Positions 17,596 through 26,417 of a stretch of 64,000 nucleotides of DNA are shown piece by piece; positions within the stretch are counted from its first letter, which is position 1, and each line of letters opens with the position of its first letter. Where the stretch lies: contig NZ_CP100350.1 of the NCBI RefSeq assembly GCF_024204685.1, positions 2,458,501-2,522,500 of the forward strand. The letters run 5' to 3'. Position numbers and translations under genes: made by a program. Below the pieces are notes generated by a model. The model saw only the letters and a program-made list of their open reading frames with translations, did no database searches and was not told the DNA's origin. The stretch is from Gilvimarinus sp. DA14. GTDB taxonomy: Bacteria > Pseudomonadota > Gammaproteobacteria > Pseudomonadales > Cellvibrionaceae.

Positions 17596-18165
17596 AAGTA
17601 AAAACGGCAGAAAACATGTAACTGTCACTTTGAATATAACAACAGCATGATAAAGATCACAAATAAGAAACCGATCTGTTAAGTACGACCGGTTTTACGT
17701 TTCTTTCATATCGAACAGAAATAATTTCTCCTTTTTCATATTCTCCAAACAAATAATATCTTGCGAGCTTCGCCTCTTCCCTATGTTACATATGCTTCAA
17801 AAAGTAACGCTTCAAGAAACACAAAAGTCAATTTATTCAGAGAATGTTCTACTACCAAAAAAAATGGTGTAGGCTCCTCTCCCGACGTTGCATGAGGATG
17901 ATTTAGGACTAAACCCAAGATTAATAAATGGGTAATCACACGAGTAAATCTTTCATTCATTTCAGATGGTTGATTGATATTTTTACTCTTAAAAAAATAA
18001 TTTAAAGTCCTGCAGTTATCATCCACTTCGACCAGTGCCTTGTATTCGTCTGCAATAGATGATCAATTTTCATCTGCACGCCACAATGGCCCGTGCTGAC
18101 GTATCTGCTTGTTACGAAAATTGATCGACTGTTTCTTAAAATAGCGAATAGTAGGTCTACACATC
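17596..18165. other. A+T-rich intergenic region with a spaced inverted repeat
   Basis: This stretch is visibly richer in A+T than its neighbours. The one sizeable open frame (minus strand 17781-18026, 81 codons) has a weak ribosome site and no recognisable features, so I do not call it. Near the alginate lyase start there is an 11-base exact inverted repeat (18061-18071 and 18116-18126). Confidence 0.4.
18061..18126. promoter_or_regulatory. Inverted repeat upstream of the PL7 alginate lyase gene
   Basis: GATCAATTTTC (18061-18071) is exactly matched by GAAAATTGATC (18116-18126), 44 bases apart, ending 40 bases before the lyase start. It could be a pair of half-operators or the base of a leader hairpin. 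Confidence 0.45.
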
Positions 18166-19899
18166 ATGAAACTAAATAGATTCATTCTCGCCGCCTCAAT
18201 AGCGACCGCTGGTGTTTCCACCCAAGCGGCAACTTTTGTCATTGAAAAATATGGTACAGGCCACTCTATTGACGGCAATGGTGGTGCTCAGGTTGGGCAA
18301 CAGCTCTATTTGTGGGGCACAAACCTCAATAACGTCAATCAGCAGTGGGTTCAGCTGGATCGTGGCAATGGCTTTTACTCGTACAAAAAAGAAGATACCA
18401 ACTTATGCTGGGATGCCGGCGGTGGTGGCACTCGCAATCAGGCGGTCACCTTACAAGAGTGCAACGCTGGCAATTACAATCAACACTTTGCCAAAGTAAA
18501 AATTTATGACGGCACCGAAGTGTACCGCTTCGAAAAGCGCAATGCTTCAGGCTTTTCACTGGATGGCAATAATGGCGCGGCCGAACGCCAATCCATTTAT
18601 CTTTGGAACTCCAATGATGACAACATCAATCAGCAGTGGGAACTGTTCCGCGTCGATAACGGTGATGGTGGCTCAAGCGCCAACGATAGCCAGCTTGCGG
18701 TCGATACTGCATTCGACGATGGCAGCAGCCACTCCAGCTATCCAGCTTCTAAGGCCGTAGACGGTGATACCTCTTGGGCATCTCGCTGGGCGGCATCTGG
18801 CTCACCGGTTAATTTAACCATTCAGTTAGAAGAGGTGAGCGAAGTGACCGAGGTGGGCATTGCCTGGGGTCGAGGCGACTCGCGCGCTTACACTTTCGAA
18901 ATTTACGCGCGCCCTGGTACCAGCGGATCGTGGACCAAGGTGTACGATGATGTCAGCAGCGGCTCTACCGCCGGTATTGAAGTGTTTGACATTACCGATA
19001 TAGAAGCGCAACAGATTCGTGTTAAAACCTTTGAGAATACCTCAGGCAGCACCTGGACAAACATTACTGAAGTCGAGGTGTACGGAGCAGAGGGAAGCGG
19101 CTCTGGCGGCGGCGATAACGGTGGTGGAGACAATGGTGGTGGCAACGTCCCCCCGGGTTCAGCAAATGTTCCCTCTGACTTAATGAACAACTGCAACCAG
19201 TGGAAAATTACTTACCCTGACGGCGTTGAAGACAAAACTCTGTGTGGTGAAGATAATAACGAGTACTTCTATGTAAACGACGCTGGCAACGGTATTGTCT
19301 TCTTCGCTCCGGTACGCGATGGCAACGGCACTACACCTAACTCCAGCTATATTCGCTCTGAGCTGCGCGAACGCGAAGCCGATGGCAGTAAAGATATTTA
19401 CTGGACTACGTCGGGTCAGCATGTCGTCTATGTTAAGCAAGCCATTACGCACCTTCCCATTGTCAAAAGCCACCTGGTTGCCACGCAAATTCACGGCAAC
19501 AAGGACGAGGGTATTGATGACGCACTGGTGCTGCGCTTAGAAGATTCACACTTATTCCTGAGCTTTAACGGCGGTAAATTGCGCAGCGATGTCACCGTTA
19601 CCAACAACTATAGCCTGGGTACCAACCACGAGGTTATTTTTGAAGTAATCGATGGCAAACACTACGTCTATTACAGTGAAGACGGCAACCTGGAAAGTGC
19701 TTATAACTCGGGCAATGCCGACCAGTACCTGGTGCGCGACGGTTCTAATGATTATGTGATGGACCGCAGCTACGGCGATGCCTATTTCAAAATTGGTAAT
19801 TACACGCAAAGTAATGCCGACCACGAGGGTAGCGCAACCGGCGATCCTGACAACTATGGTGAAGTGGTTGTTTACGACTTCTGGGTAGATCATCAGTAA
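18166..19899 (+). CDS. Alginate lyase, PL7 type, with CBM13 and CBM32-like modules
   Basis: The protein has 577 residues. After a signal peptide (1-21) comes a ricin-type beta-trefoil (about 22-165, NINQQWELF). An F5/8-type (CBM32-like) domain follows (about 175-312, FDDGSSHSSYPASKAVDGDTSWASRWAA), then a Gly/Asp linker (about 313-330). The PL7 catalytic beta-jelly roll spans about 335-577. All three PL7 signatures are visible: SYIRSELRE, ATQIHGN and YFKIGNYTQ, which supply the catalytic Arg, Gln, His and Tyr. The enzyme cleaves alginate by beta-elimination outside the cell. Its first 310 residues are closely related to those of the next gene. Confidence 0.93.
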   Translation: MKLNRFILAASIATAGVSTQAATFVIEKYGTGHSIDGNGGAQVGQQLYLWGTNLNNVNQQWVQLDRGNGFYSYKKEDTNLCWDAGGGGTRNQAVTLQECNAGNYNQHFAKVKIYDGTEVYRFEKRNASGFSLDGNNGAAERQSIYLWNSNDDNINQQWELFRVDNGDGGSSANDSQLAVDTAFDDGSSHSSYPASKAVDGDTSWASRWAASGSPVNLTIQLEEVSEVTEVGIAWGRGDSRAYTFEIYARPGTSGSWTKVYDDVSSGSTAGIEVFDITDIEAQQIRVKTFENTSGSTWTNITEVEVYGAEGSGSGGGDNGGGDNGGGNVPPGSANVPSDLMNNCNQWKITYPDGVEDKTLCGEDNNEYFYVNDAGNGIVFFAPVRDGNGTTPNSSYIRSELREREADGSKDIYWTTSGQHVVYVKQAITHLPIVKSHLVATQIHGNKDEGIDDALVLRLEDSHLFLSFNGGKLRSDVTVTNNYSLGTNHEVIFEVIDGKHYVYYSEDGNLESAYNSGNADQYLVRDGSNDYVMDRSYGDAYFKIGNYTQSNADHEGSATGDPDNYGEVVVYDFWVDHQ

Positions 19900-19905
19900 T
19901 TAAGT

Positions 19906-19970
19906 TCCGGCCCACGGGCCGGACGATTATCTTCTCACCCGATCATACTCGCCTGTGATCGGGTGATTTT
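19906..19970 (+). terminator. Two stem-loops after the PL7 gene
   Basis: TCCGGCCCACGGGCCGGA (19906-19923) is a tight GC hairpin. CACCCGATCA and TGATCGGGTG (19936-19965) form a second 10-base stem followed by ATTTT. Together they probably end or attenuate the transcript before the second lyase gene. Confidence 0.7.
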
Positions 19971-20068
19971 CTCCCTAATTCTTTTAAACCCTGCGCGCAG
20001 GCAGACAGCCCTGTGCGCCCTTTTTATGGGTTTTGATCGGCTAAATATAACAATAGGTACTGACTACG

Positions 20069-21718
20069 ATGACACTGTATAAATTTATGCTCGCCGCTTC
20101 TCTCGCCGTTACTGGCAGCCTGGCCCAGGCAGCTACTTTTGTTATGGAAAAACACGGCACCGGACACGCTATCGATGGTAATGGCGGCGCCCAAATGGAC
20201 CAGCAATTGTATTTATGGGAAACCAACCTCACTAACCTTAACCAGCATTGGGTTCAACTAGACAAAGGCAATGGCTACTACGCCTACAAAAAAGAGAACA
20301 CAAATCTCTGTTGGGATGCCGGTAGCGGCGCCTCACGTCAACAAGCCGTAACCTTACAAGAATGCGATGAAAGTAATTACGACCAACACTTTGCCAAAAT
20401 AAAAGTTTACTCCGGTAGTGAGGTTTACCGTTTCGCTAAGCGTAATGCCGATGACTTTTCGCTTGATGGCAATCGCGATGCGGCAAACCGACAATCCATT
20501 TACCTCTGGAACTCTAATAGTGACAACATCAATCAACAGTGGGAATTAATTCGCGTCGACGACGGCAGCGACAACTCCGAGGATAATAATGACACTGACA
20601 ACCGTCTCGCGGTAGTAAATGCCTTCGACGACGACAGCAGTCACGCCAGCTACCCGGCAAGTCACGTTATTGACGATGACACTAGCTGGGCGTCGCGCTG
20701 GGCCGCCTCCGGTTCTCCGGTAAACCTCACCCTTGAGCTCGAAGAGTTGAGCGACGTCACCAAGCTGGGTATCGCCTGGGGCCGCGGCGATGAACGCGCC
20801 TATACCTTTGAGGTGTATGCCCGCACCGATACCAGTGACCCCAATAGCTGGACTAAAATTTTTGACGGCGTCAGCAGTGGCGCAAACAGCGGTATTGAAG
20901 TCGTGGACGTAACCGACATCGCTGCCAAGCAGGTGCGTATTAAAACCTTTGCCAACACCTCGGGTAGCAACTGGACTAACATCACTGAGGTAGAGCTATA
21001 TGGTAATAGCAACGACAGTCCGGGCGTAGGCACGGAAATTCCAGCGAACATTACCGACGGCAGTATTTTCGACTTGGAAGGAGCCAGCCCACATCCGCTG
21101 GTAAACGCCTCCACCTTGGAGTTTGTTCCTCTTGAGGCCCGTTATGTGTCACCGAACGGCAACGGCTGGCGTCAGGAATACAAAGTTAAGCAAAGCCTGC
21201 GTGTTGCCATGACCGACGTGTATGAAGTGTTTGAGGCAGACGTAAAGGTAGAAATGTCCGATGCCGGAAAAACCATTATCGCTCAGCATCATGCCGGGGA
21301 TTTAGGCACCATTATGAAACTGTACGTGTCCGACTCCTCCGAGTCTGGCTTTGATGACAGTGTGGCCGGAAACGGCATTTTTGATGTCTACGTACGTTTG
21401 CGCAATACCGATGGGGAAGAAGAAAAGTACGCCCTGGGCACCATTCGCAGCGGCGATAGCTTCGATTTTAAAATGGTGAACGATTACGGCTATGTCACCG
21501 TCTACGGTATGGGGCGTGCGTTTGGTATTCCGGTGGAGGATGATGCGGACTCTTACTTTAAGTTTGGCAACTACCTGCAATCGCAAAATACCTACACGCG
21601 GAAAAACTGCGGCGAGCCCGGAGATTCTGAATCCTTTGCCCAGTGTTTTGCCGATTTAGGCATTACCGAATCTACCGTCACCATGACCAACGTAAGCTAC
21701 ACGCGTATCGCAGATTAA
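20069..21718 (+). CDS. Second modular alginate lyase (PL18-like or divergent PL7)
   Basis: The protein has 549 residues. The signal peptide, ricin-type module (about 22-170) and F5/8-type module (about 180-312) are close copies of those in the preceding gene. After a short linker, the C-terminal domain (about 318-549) is different. It is a beta-jelly roll with KTIIAQHHAG (Gln-His in place of PL7 QIH) and YFKFGNYLQS (the shared catalytic Tyr motif), plus RQEYKVKQSLRV. This pattern suggests family PL18 or a divergent PL7-superfamily lyase. The gene follows the first lyase by 169 bases on the same strand. Confidence 0.82.
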   Translation: MTLYKFMLAASLAVTGSLAQAATFVMEKHGTGHAIDGNGGAQMDQQLYLWETNLTNLNQHWVQLDKGNGYYAYKKENTNLCWDAGSGASRQQAVTLQECDESNYDQHFAKIKVYSGSEVYRFAKRNADDFSLDGNRDAANRQSIYLWNSNSDNINQQWELIRVDDGSDNSEDNNDTDNRLAVVNAFDDDSSHASYPASHVIDDDTSWASRWAASGSPVNLTLELEELSDVTKLGIAWGRGDERAYTFEVYARTDTSDPNSWTKIFDGVSSGANSGIEVVDVTDIAAKQVRIKTFANTSGSNWTNITEVELYGNSNDSPGVGTEIPANITDGSIFDLEGASPHPLVNASTLEFVPLEARYVSPNGNGWRQEYKVKQSLRVAMTDVYEVFEADVKVEMSDAGKTIIAQHHAGDLGTIMKLYVSDSSESGFDDSVAGNGIFDVYVRLRNTDGEEEKYALGTIRSGDSFDFKMVNDYGYVTVYGMGRAFGIPVEDDADSYFKFGNYLQSQNTYTRKNCGEPGDSESFAQCFADLGITESTVTMTNVSYTRIAD

Positions 21719-21732
21719 CTGTCACTGCATAA

Positions 21733-21765
21733 AATAAGCCGTGAGCATATCGCTCACGGCTTATT
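21733..21765. terminator. Bidirectional terminator between second lyase and esterase genes
   Basis: AATAAGCCGTGAGC and GCTCACGGCTTATT form a perfect 14-base stem around a 5-base loop between two convergent genes. Confidence 0.9.
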
Positions 21766-21790
21766 AAGTAATGTGTGCCCGCAATTGGCT

Positions 21791-23773
21791 TTACGGATTT
21801 TCAATGGCCGCTGAAGATGCTTGAATATTGTTCGGTTTCACTTCCAGCGCAAAAGGCATTAACGGCAAGCCAGCACTGTTGTACACATTCGCGCGCTCTG
21901 GATAATCCGCCCAGGCGTACCGAACCTGCACAGGTTCTTTTACTTCGTCGCTCCAAACTCGAATTAAATCACCATCCAGCTCAGCCTCAGCCCAAACAAA
22001 CTCACCGTCTTTACCGGCTATCGCAAAACCATCCGGCTTGCCGCCTTTACTTTTTAAACCACGATACGCGTGCACGGTGCTGATAAACGCTTTGCCATCA
22101 TTCACCTGCATAACATAAGGCGCAGGCGCTTCGGACTGTAGACGAGTTTCGCCGTACACCTGCTGGCGCGCTAACAGAGCCAAACGCTCACCCACGGGCT
22201 TTTTATTCAGCGGGTGTATGTCGTTCCACTCGCCCAAATCGATGGTCACGGCCATGGCGGTATTGGGCTCGGACAATACTTTGGTTTGCGCCTGGCGCAT
22301 CTCGGCCCAACCGCTTTGTACCGGCGCATCAACCGGGTCGCCAAAACCTGGCAGCTGAGCGTAAATAAACGGCAGCTTTGGCTGACCAAACTCGGCGCGC
22401 CACTGGCGAATCATAGTGGGCAACAATGTCGCATATTCATCGGGCTTACCGGCATTGCTCTCACCCTGATACCAAATAACGCCCTTGAGCGGTATTGGGG
22501 TAATAGGCGCGAGCATGGCGTTATAAATTCCCACCGGCTGGCTCATATCCCAAAACTCACGCGAAGGTGCCGGGCTGACACTGGCGCCTACGCGCGCGCG
22601 CCAGCTTCCTTCCAGTGAAATCTGGGTATCGCCCACCTCAAGGCGGTAGGGCTTGTCTTTAACAAAACCGCCATTACCCGCGTTTGTCACAGCGCGTACA
22701 ACAATGGTGTTGTCCCCGGCTTTTAACACATTTGCGGGCACCTCATAGCGGCGCTGAGGGTACATATACGTCGTGTTGCCCACCTGCTCGCCATTGATAA
22801 ACGCGGTATCGGCATCCACTATCCGGCCCAGGCGCAACATGCCGGGCTTGCCTGCGGCTTCTGCAGGCAAAGTGATGGTTTTGCGCAGCCAGAGCACACC
22901 GTTTAAATCCTCTATGCCGCTATCGGCCCACTGACCGGGCAGGCTTACTTCTCGCCAATCGCTGTCGTCAATGGCTTCGGCTGACCAGGCAGGGTTCGCG
23001 TGAGTGCCCTCATCAGCTTTGTGTAAGCTTTCATACCAGGGGGTGGTAGTGGCGTTGTCTTTTGCTTTGGCGTTTTCCACATAACCAGGGGCGGCATTGC
23101 GCTCGGCCTGCTGCACATAGTGGGGAAAATGCTTTAACGCCTCCGGGCTCATCCACGCCTGGGCGCCTGAGCCGCCGTAAGCATTCATAATAATCCCCAC
23201 GGGCACGTCTTGAGTACGCTCTATCTGACGGGCAAAAAAGTAACCTACGGCGGTAAAATTCAGAGCGTTGTCAGGGGTCGCGGCCAGCCACTCCCCGCCG
23301 TTTAAATCGTATTGCGGGCCGTCATAAACAGCATTTTTAGGCACCTGAAAATGGCGAATACGCGGGTTTTCCGCATCGGCTAAAACATCGGCGTAGCCTT
23401 CCTTGATGTTGGACATTTTCATTTCCATATTGGACTGCCCGGCGGCCAGCCAGACATCGCCAAAGTAGATGTCCGTTAACTCAATGCGGTTATCGCCCTC
23501 AATCACCAACTTATGGGGCCCGCCAGCGGAGTAGGCCTCGCCCTCCCAGTACCAGTGACCGTCTGCATCCGCTTTAAAGCGGCCAATGGCTTCGCCATTT
23601 AACTGCACCCGAATATCTTCGCCGGCATCGGCGCTACCCCAGAGCGTAAGCGGCAGATCGCGCTGCAACACGGCGCCGGAGGTGAGTAAGCGATTGGGGG
23701 TTACATCGGCAAAAGTCTGCGCGGCCAGCATGCTGGCGCCGACGACAGAGGTAAGTAGCGGAATCAGTTTCAT
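21791..23773 (-). CDS. SGNH carbohydrate acetylesterase (sialate O-acetylesterase-like)
   Basis: The protein has 660 residues with a signal peptide (1-22). The SASA/SGNH catalytic signature is clear: DVWLAAGQSNMEM holds the Ser, GVIWYQGESNAG follows, and EWNDIHPLNK supplies the Asp/His. A beta-sandwich insertion (about 300-395, LWLRKTITLPAEAAGKPGML and TAFINGEQVGNT), similar to sugar-binding domains of glycosidases, interrupts the esterase fold as in this family. The enzyme should remove O-acetyl groups from polysaccharides such as xylan or pectin; sialic acid is unlikely in this setting. A 21-base palindrome sits just before the gene. Confidence 0.88.
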   Translation of the reverse strand: MKLIPLLTSVVGASMLAAQTFADVTPNRLLTSGAVLQRDLPLTLWGSADAGEDIRVQLNGEAIGRFKADADGHWYWEGEAYSAGGPHKLVIEGDNRIELTDIYFGDVWLAAGQSNMEMKMSNIKEGYADVLADAENPRIRHFQVPKNAVYDGPQYDLNGGEWLAATPDNALNFTAVGYFFARQIERTQDVPVGIIMNAYGGSGAQAWMSPEALKHFPHYVQQAERNAAPGYVENAKAKDNATTTPWYESLHKADEGTHANPAWSAEAIDDSDWREVSLPGQWADSGIEDLNGVLWLRKTITLPAEAAGKPGMLRLGRIVDADTAFINGEQVGNTTYMYPQRRYEVPANVLKAGDNTIVVRAVTNAGNGGFVKDKPYRLEVGDTQISLEGSWRARVGASVSPAPSREFWDMSQPVGIYNAMLAPITPIPLKGVIWYQGESNAGKPDEYATLLPTMIRQWRAEFGQPKLPFIYAQLPGFGDPVDAPVQSGWAEMRQAQTKVLSEPNTAMAVTIDLGEWNDIHPLNKKPVGERLALLARQQVYGETRLQSEAPAPYVMQVNDGKAFISTVHAYRGLKSKGGKPDGFAIAGKDGEFVWAEAELDGDLIRVWSDEVKEPVQVRYAWADYPERANVYNSAGLPLMPFALEVKPNNIQASSAAIENP

Positions 23774-23790
23774 AACGTGCTCTTATGGTT

Positions 23791-23811
23791 TTATGGTCGT
23801 TTTGACCATAA
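23791..23811. promoter_or_regulatory. Palindromic operator upstream of the acetylesterase gene
   Basis: TTATGGTC-GTTTT-GACCATAA is an exact inverted repeat ending 18 bases before the start codon, in a position suited to repression or promoter-proximal control by a dimeric regulator. Confidence 0.65.
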
Positions 23812-23842
23812 TAAAACAAAAATACGCTGATGAAAACTTGCG

Positions 23843-24307
23843 CTATTCGCTAAACATGAAGGAAGGATACGAAGCTTGGCAAGGACCTATTAATTGATAC
23901 TCAGTACGAGTTTGATCAGGCCAGGCTTCCATATACACCGTTTGTGCACTTCGCTTATCTTTGCGTTTCGATTTCTCATCCGCAAAAACCCAAACCTCAT
24001 AAAATACTAACGCCTCATGACTCACGACACGAGTCTCAACTAATTCATCAAGACCATAGCCACACTTTTTCTCGATGTTGGTAATAATACCTTCGAACAA
24101 AACATCGGATCTGAAAGCTGCGCTTGGCGCTACTTCTCCTGCCCATACCGTATCCCAGATTTCCGTTGTTTCAGTCTTTTCCAAGGTATAGCGTACGGGA
24201 AACTTGGCTTCTGCAAACTGACGGTTAAATTCTGCGAAATTTTGCTGATTCGAGGCGCAAGCGCTCAGCGCCATACAAATAGCAATTAGAAGCCCTCGAT
24301 TGAACAT
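23843..24307 (-). CDS. Hypothetical lipoprotein
   Basis: This 154-residue protein has a lipoprotein signal (MFNRGLLIAICMALSAC, lipobox LSAC with Cys at 17). The mature part has no domain I recognise: a soluble alpha/beta sequence with two further Cys (KKCGYG and GPCQAS) that may form a disulfide. A very good ribosome site (GGAGG, 5 bases from the ATG) supports expression. The small membrane-protein gene upstream on the same strand is 30 bases away and may share its transcript. Confidence 0.75.
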   Translation of the reverse strand: MFNRGLLIAICMALSACASNQQNFAEFNRQFAEAKFPVRYTLEKTETTEIWDTVWAGEVAPSAAFRSDVLFEGIITNIEKKCGYGLDELVETRVVSHEALVFYEVWVFADEKSKRKDKRSAQTVYMEAWPDQTRTEYQLIGPCQASYPSFMFSE

Positions 24308-24336
24308 ATCAACCTCCCTGTAAATTTCGTTATTAA

Positions 24337-24513
24337 TTATGGGCTTTTGTTTTTCTTATCCGCCAAAGAAAACAGTCCGGTCCAAAACAGCGCTTCGAAT
24401 ATAAGCCCTATGCCCAAAAAGATCGCGCCTCCCGCCGGTATGCCGAAAACATAGCAGGCGATAGCGCCGAAAAAACAGCCGATTAAAATCAGCAAACGGG
24501 TCATGAGTTTCAT
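24337..24513 (-). CDS. Small two-helix membrane protein (58 residues)
   Basis: This frame is shorter than usual cut-offs but convincing. ATG is preceded by GGAGA at a good distance. The product is two hydrophobic helices (LLILIGCFFGAIACYVFGIP and GGAIFLGIGLIFEALFWTGLFSLA) ending in a basic tail (KKNKSP). It lies just upstream of the lipoprotein gene on the same strand. Function unknown. Confidence 0.7.
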   Translation of the reverse strand: MKLMTRLLILIGCFFGAIACYVFGIPAGGAIFLGIGLIFEALFWTGLFSLADKKNKSP

Positions 24514-24577
24514 TGCAGGAATCTCCTTAGCAGTGCTTTATACTATGCCGCCAGACACCAAGGCGCAAGCAATCTGA

Positions 24578-25045
24578 ATGTTTATAACCCTGCTGACTCA
24601 CAGCGAAGAACTTAAAAAAAGTACCAACACCGGCAGGCTGGTTATAGAGCAGGCGTGTTTTTTCAATATAGAATGTGCACAAGTGGTTTGGCAGCGCAAA
24701 GCGCCCGATGCCAACCTAATAGAGCGATTACAAACTAGAAGCAGCGCGCTCCTTTACCCAGCCAAAAATGCCACAGAGCTGAATACCGGCATTGCCCCGG
24801 AACACTGGGTGCTAATAGACAGCACCTGGCAACAGGCGCGAAAAATTTATAATCACAGCCCCTATTTGCACTCACTGCCCCACGTAAGGCTGGCGCCAAG
24901 TGAGAGTTCGGCATTTACCTTACGGCGCAATCAAGTGCCGGGTGGCCTGTGTACCAGCGAGAGTGTGGCTGCAATTGCAGCCACCAATGGGCTATATGAC
25001 TTTGCCCGTAATTTAACAAACGCGCTTGAGGCAATGCAGTCTTAA
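24578..25045 (+). CDS. DTW domain protein, tRNA-uridine aminocarboxypropyltransferase-like
   Basis: The 155-residue product has the DTW-domain signatures: HSEELKKSTNTGRL, VLIDSTWQQARKI (the DTW-equivalent DSTW) and LRRNQVPGGLCTSESVA. Characterised members (TapT) transfer the 3-amino-3-carboxypropyl group of SAM to uridine in tRNA (acp3U47). This form lacks the N-terminal zinc-ribbon Cys of many members; a stop codon directly precedes the ATG, so nothing is missing upstream. The ribosome site is weak. Confidence 0.85.
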   Translation: MFITLLTHSEELKKSTNTGRLVIEQACFFNIECAQVVWQRKAPDANLIERLQTRSSALLYPAKNATELNTGIAPEHWVLIDSTWQQARKIYNHSPYLHSLPHVRLAPSESSAFTLRRNQVPGGLCTSESVAAIAATNGLYDFARNLTNALEAMQS

Positions 25046-25051
25046 GCGGGG

Positions 25052-25462
25052 TTAGCGCAAGCGTCGCCAGTGCTCTTGCTCGACTGTTTTACCGTTTTCC
25101 GTGCGTTCGGTATACCAGTTGTCGCCCTCAAGGCGGAAGGTAAAGTTATAGCGGGTACCCTCAGCAACGGTGTAGGACAACAGCTCGGGGGTTTCGCTGT
25201 ATTGATCTCCCTCAATTATGTAGGGCCCGGTGCTCGCGGCCCAAAACTCACCGCCCTTGCGCGATACAAACGCATAGTCTGTGGCGGTAAGCACTTTGCG
25301 CGACACCATTGCCTCCAGATCATAGGCAATTTTTTCCCCCTCGGCGTCGATCATAAAACCGCTTACCAGCTCCCAGGTGCCGGTCAAATCCGGTGTATCG
25401 GCCGCTTGGACTGGCAGATAAAAACATGACAATAACAATAAAAGTAAGGCGTGCTTGTGCAT
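25052..25462 (-). CDS. Secreted lipocalin-like small protein
   Basis: The 136-residue protein has a signal peptide (about 1-20, PVQA cut). A beta-rich domain follows, starting LTGTWELVSGFMID and ending WYTERTENGKTVEQEHWRR, the pattern of bacterial lipocalin-like/DUF domains that begin with a GTW motif. AGGA precedes the ATG. It converges on the DTW gene with only six bases between the stops. Ligand and role unknown. Confidence 0.78.
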   Translation of the reverse strand: MHKHALLLLLLSCFYLPVQAADTPDLTGTWELVSGFMIDAEGEKIAYDLEAMVSRKVLTATDYAFVSRKGGEFWAASTGPYIIEGDQYSETPELLSYTVAEGTRYNFTFRLEGDNWYTERTENGKTVEQEHWRRLR

Positions 25463-25540
25463 AAATAATCCTTAAAAGTTACATTGTTATCATCCATCAT
25501 GGTTGGGCCTTGGCCCTTATTTTTGTGCGCTGATTATGAC

Positions 25541-25565
25541 ATAAAAAAGCCGGGCAATGCCCGGC
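25541..25565 (-). terminator. Terminator of the DUF2807 gene
   Basis: GCCGGGC-AAT-GCCCGGC (25549-25565) is preceded on the plus strand by AAAAAA, which is the T run when read on the minus strand. Confidence 0.9.
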
Positions 25566-25595
25566 AACCTGGGGGAGGATCAAACTCAGGGTGGG

Positions 25596-26360
25596 TCAGT
25601 AGGCCTTTACATTACTGGCGCCGGAGGTATTCACATTCAACTTGGGCGAGCCACCATAACGAAGGTTAGAGGCACCTGAGAGGCTCGCTTTTAACTGCTC
25701 GGAGACTTCCAGCTCAATATTCGATGCGCCCGTGGCCTCGGCAATAACCGACTGGCCGACAAGAGACGCGGCCTCGAAATTACTGGCTCCGGTTAGCTCC
25801 AGCGCCAATTTTGCGATGCTGCCCGAGCCAGAGACGACCACATTGGACGCCCCGGTTAGCTCTATTTTAGCGGCCTCGGCATTGAGACTGTGAGCCTCAA
25901 ACTTGCTCGCCCCGGTTATATCCAAGTCCAAGTTGTCAGCATTAAGAGAGTCGGAAAAACCCGCATAACTGGCGCCGACCATTTCAATTTCCAGATTGCC
26001 CACGTTGAGACTTTTGCCATGGAAATCCACCTCGCCCACCATTTCAAGACGGCTTAACTGTGGCACAGAAATTTTTATCTCAAGCTCGGCATTGGCGCTG
26101 CCCCAAAAATTCCAAAAGCCTGTTTTGCCTGAGACTTTAAAAAGGGCTTTGGTCTGCTTAATCTCCACATCATCCCAATCGCCTTTAACCAGGGTAACCA
26201 TGGCCTGGGCATTATCGGCCTGCGTAAATTTCACGGTTATATCACCGTCAAACACTAATTCCGTTACGCCATTAAGATCAAAAGAACGCGCCTGCGTTTC
26301 AGCCGAGGTCCAGTTGGCCGACGCTAAAAGAAGCATACATAGAAATAGACGAGTAACCAT
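25596..26360 (-). CDS. GIN domain (DUF2807) exported beta-helix-like protein
   Basis: The protein has 254 residues: signal peptide (about 1-20) and one DUF2807/GIN domain. The second half repeats the unit (L/V)xxTGASxxx about every 18-20 residues (MVGASYAG, ITGASKFE, LTGASNVV, LTGASNFE, ATGASNIE, LSGASNLR, TSGASNVK). This indicates a right-handed beta-solenoid with GAS turns. These proteins are periplasmic or surface and of unknown function. GGAGA precedes the ATG. Confidence 0.88.
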   Translation of the reverse strand: MVTRLFLCMLLLASANWTSAETQARSFDLNGVTELVFDGDITVKFTQADNAQAMVTLVKGDWDDVEIKQTKALFKVSGKTGFWNFWGSANAELEIKISVPQLSRLEMVGEVDFHGKSLNVGNLEIEMVGASYAGFSDSLNADNLDLDITGASKFEAHSLNAEAAKIELTGASNVVVSGSGSIAKLALELTGASNFEAASLVGQSVIAEATGASNIELEVSEQLKASLSGASNLRYGGSPKLNVNTSGASNVKAY

Positions 26361-26417
26361 GGCTTATCTCCTGTTTTGGTTACTCGTAAGACGCAAACAA
26401 TAATGTTTTGGATGCAG

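Noticed and set aside
17781-18026. 81-codon frame on the minus strand in A+T-rich DNA
   Set aside because: Weak ribosome site and no recognisable features; a conservation check would be needed.
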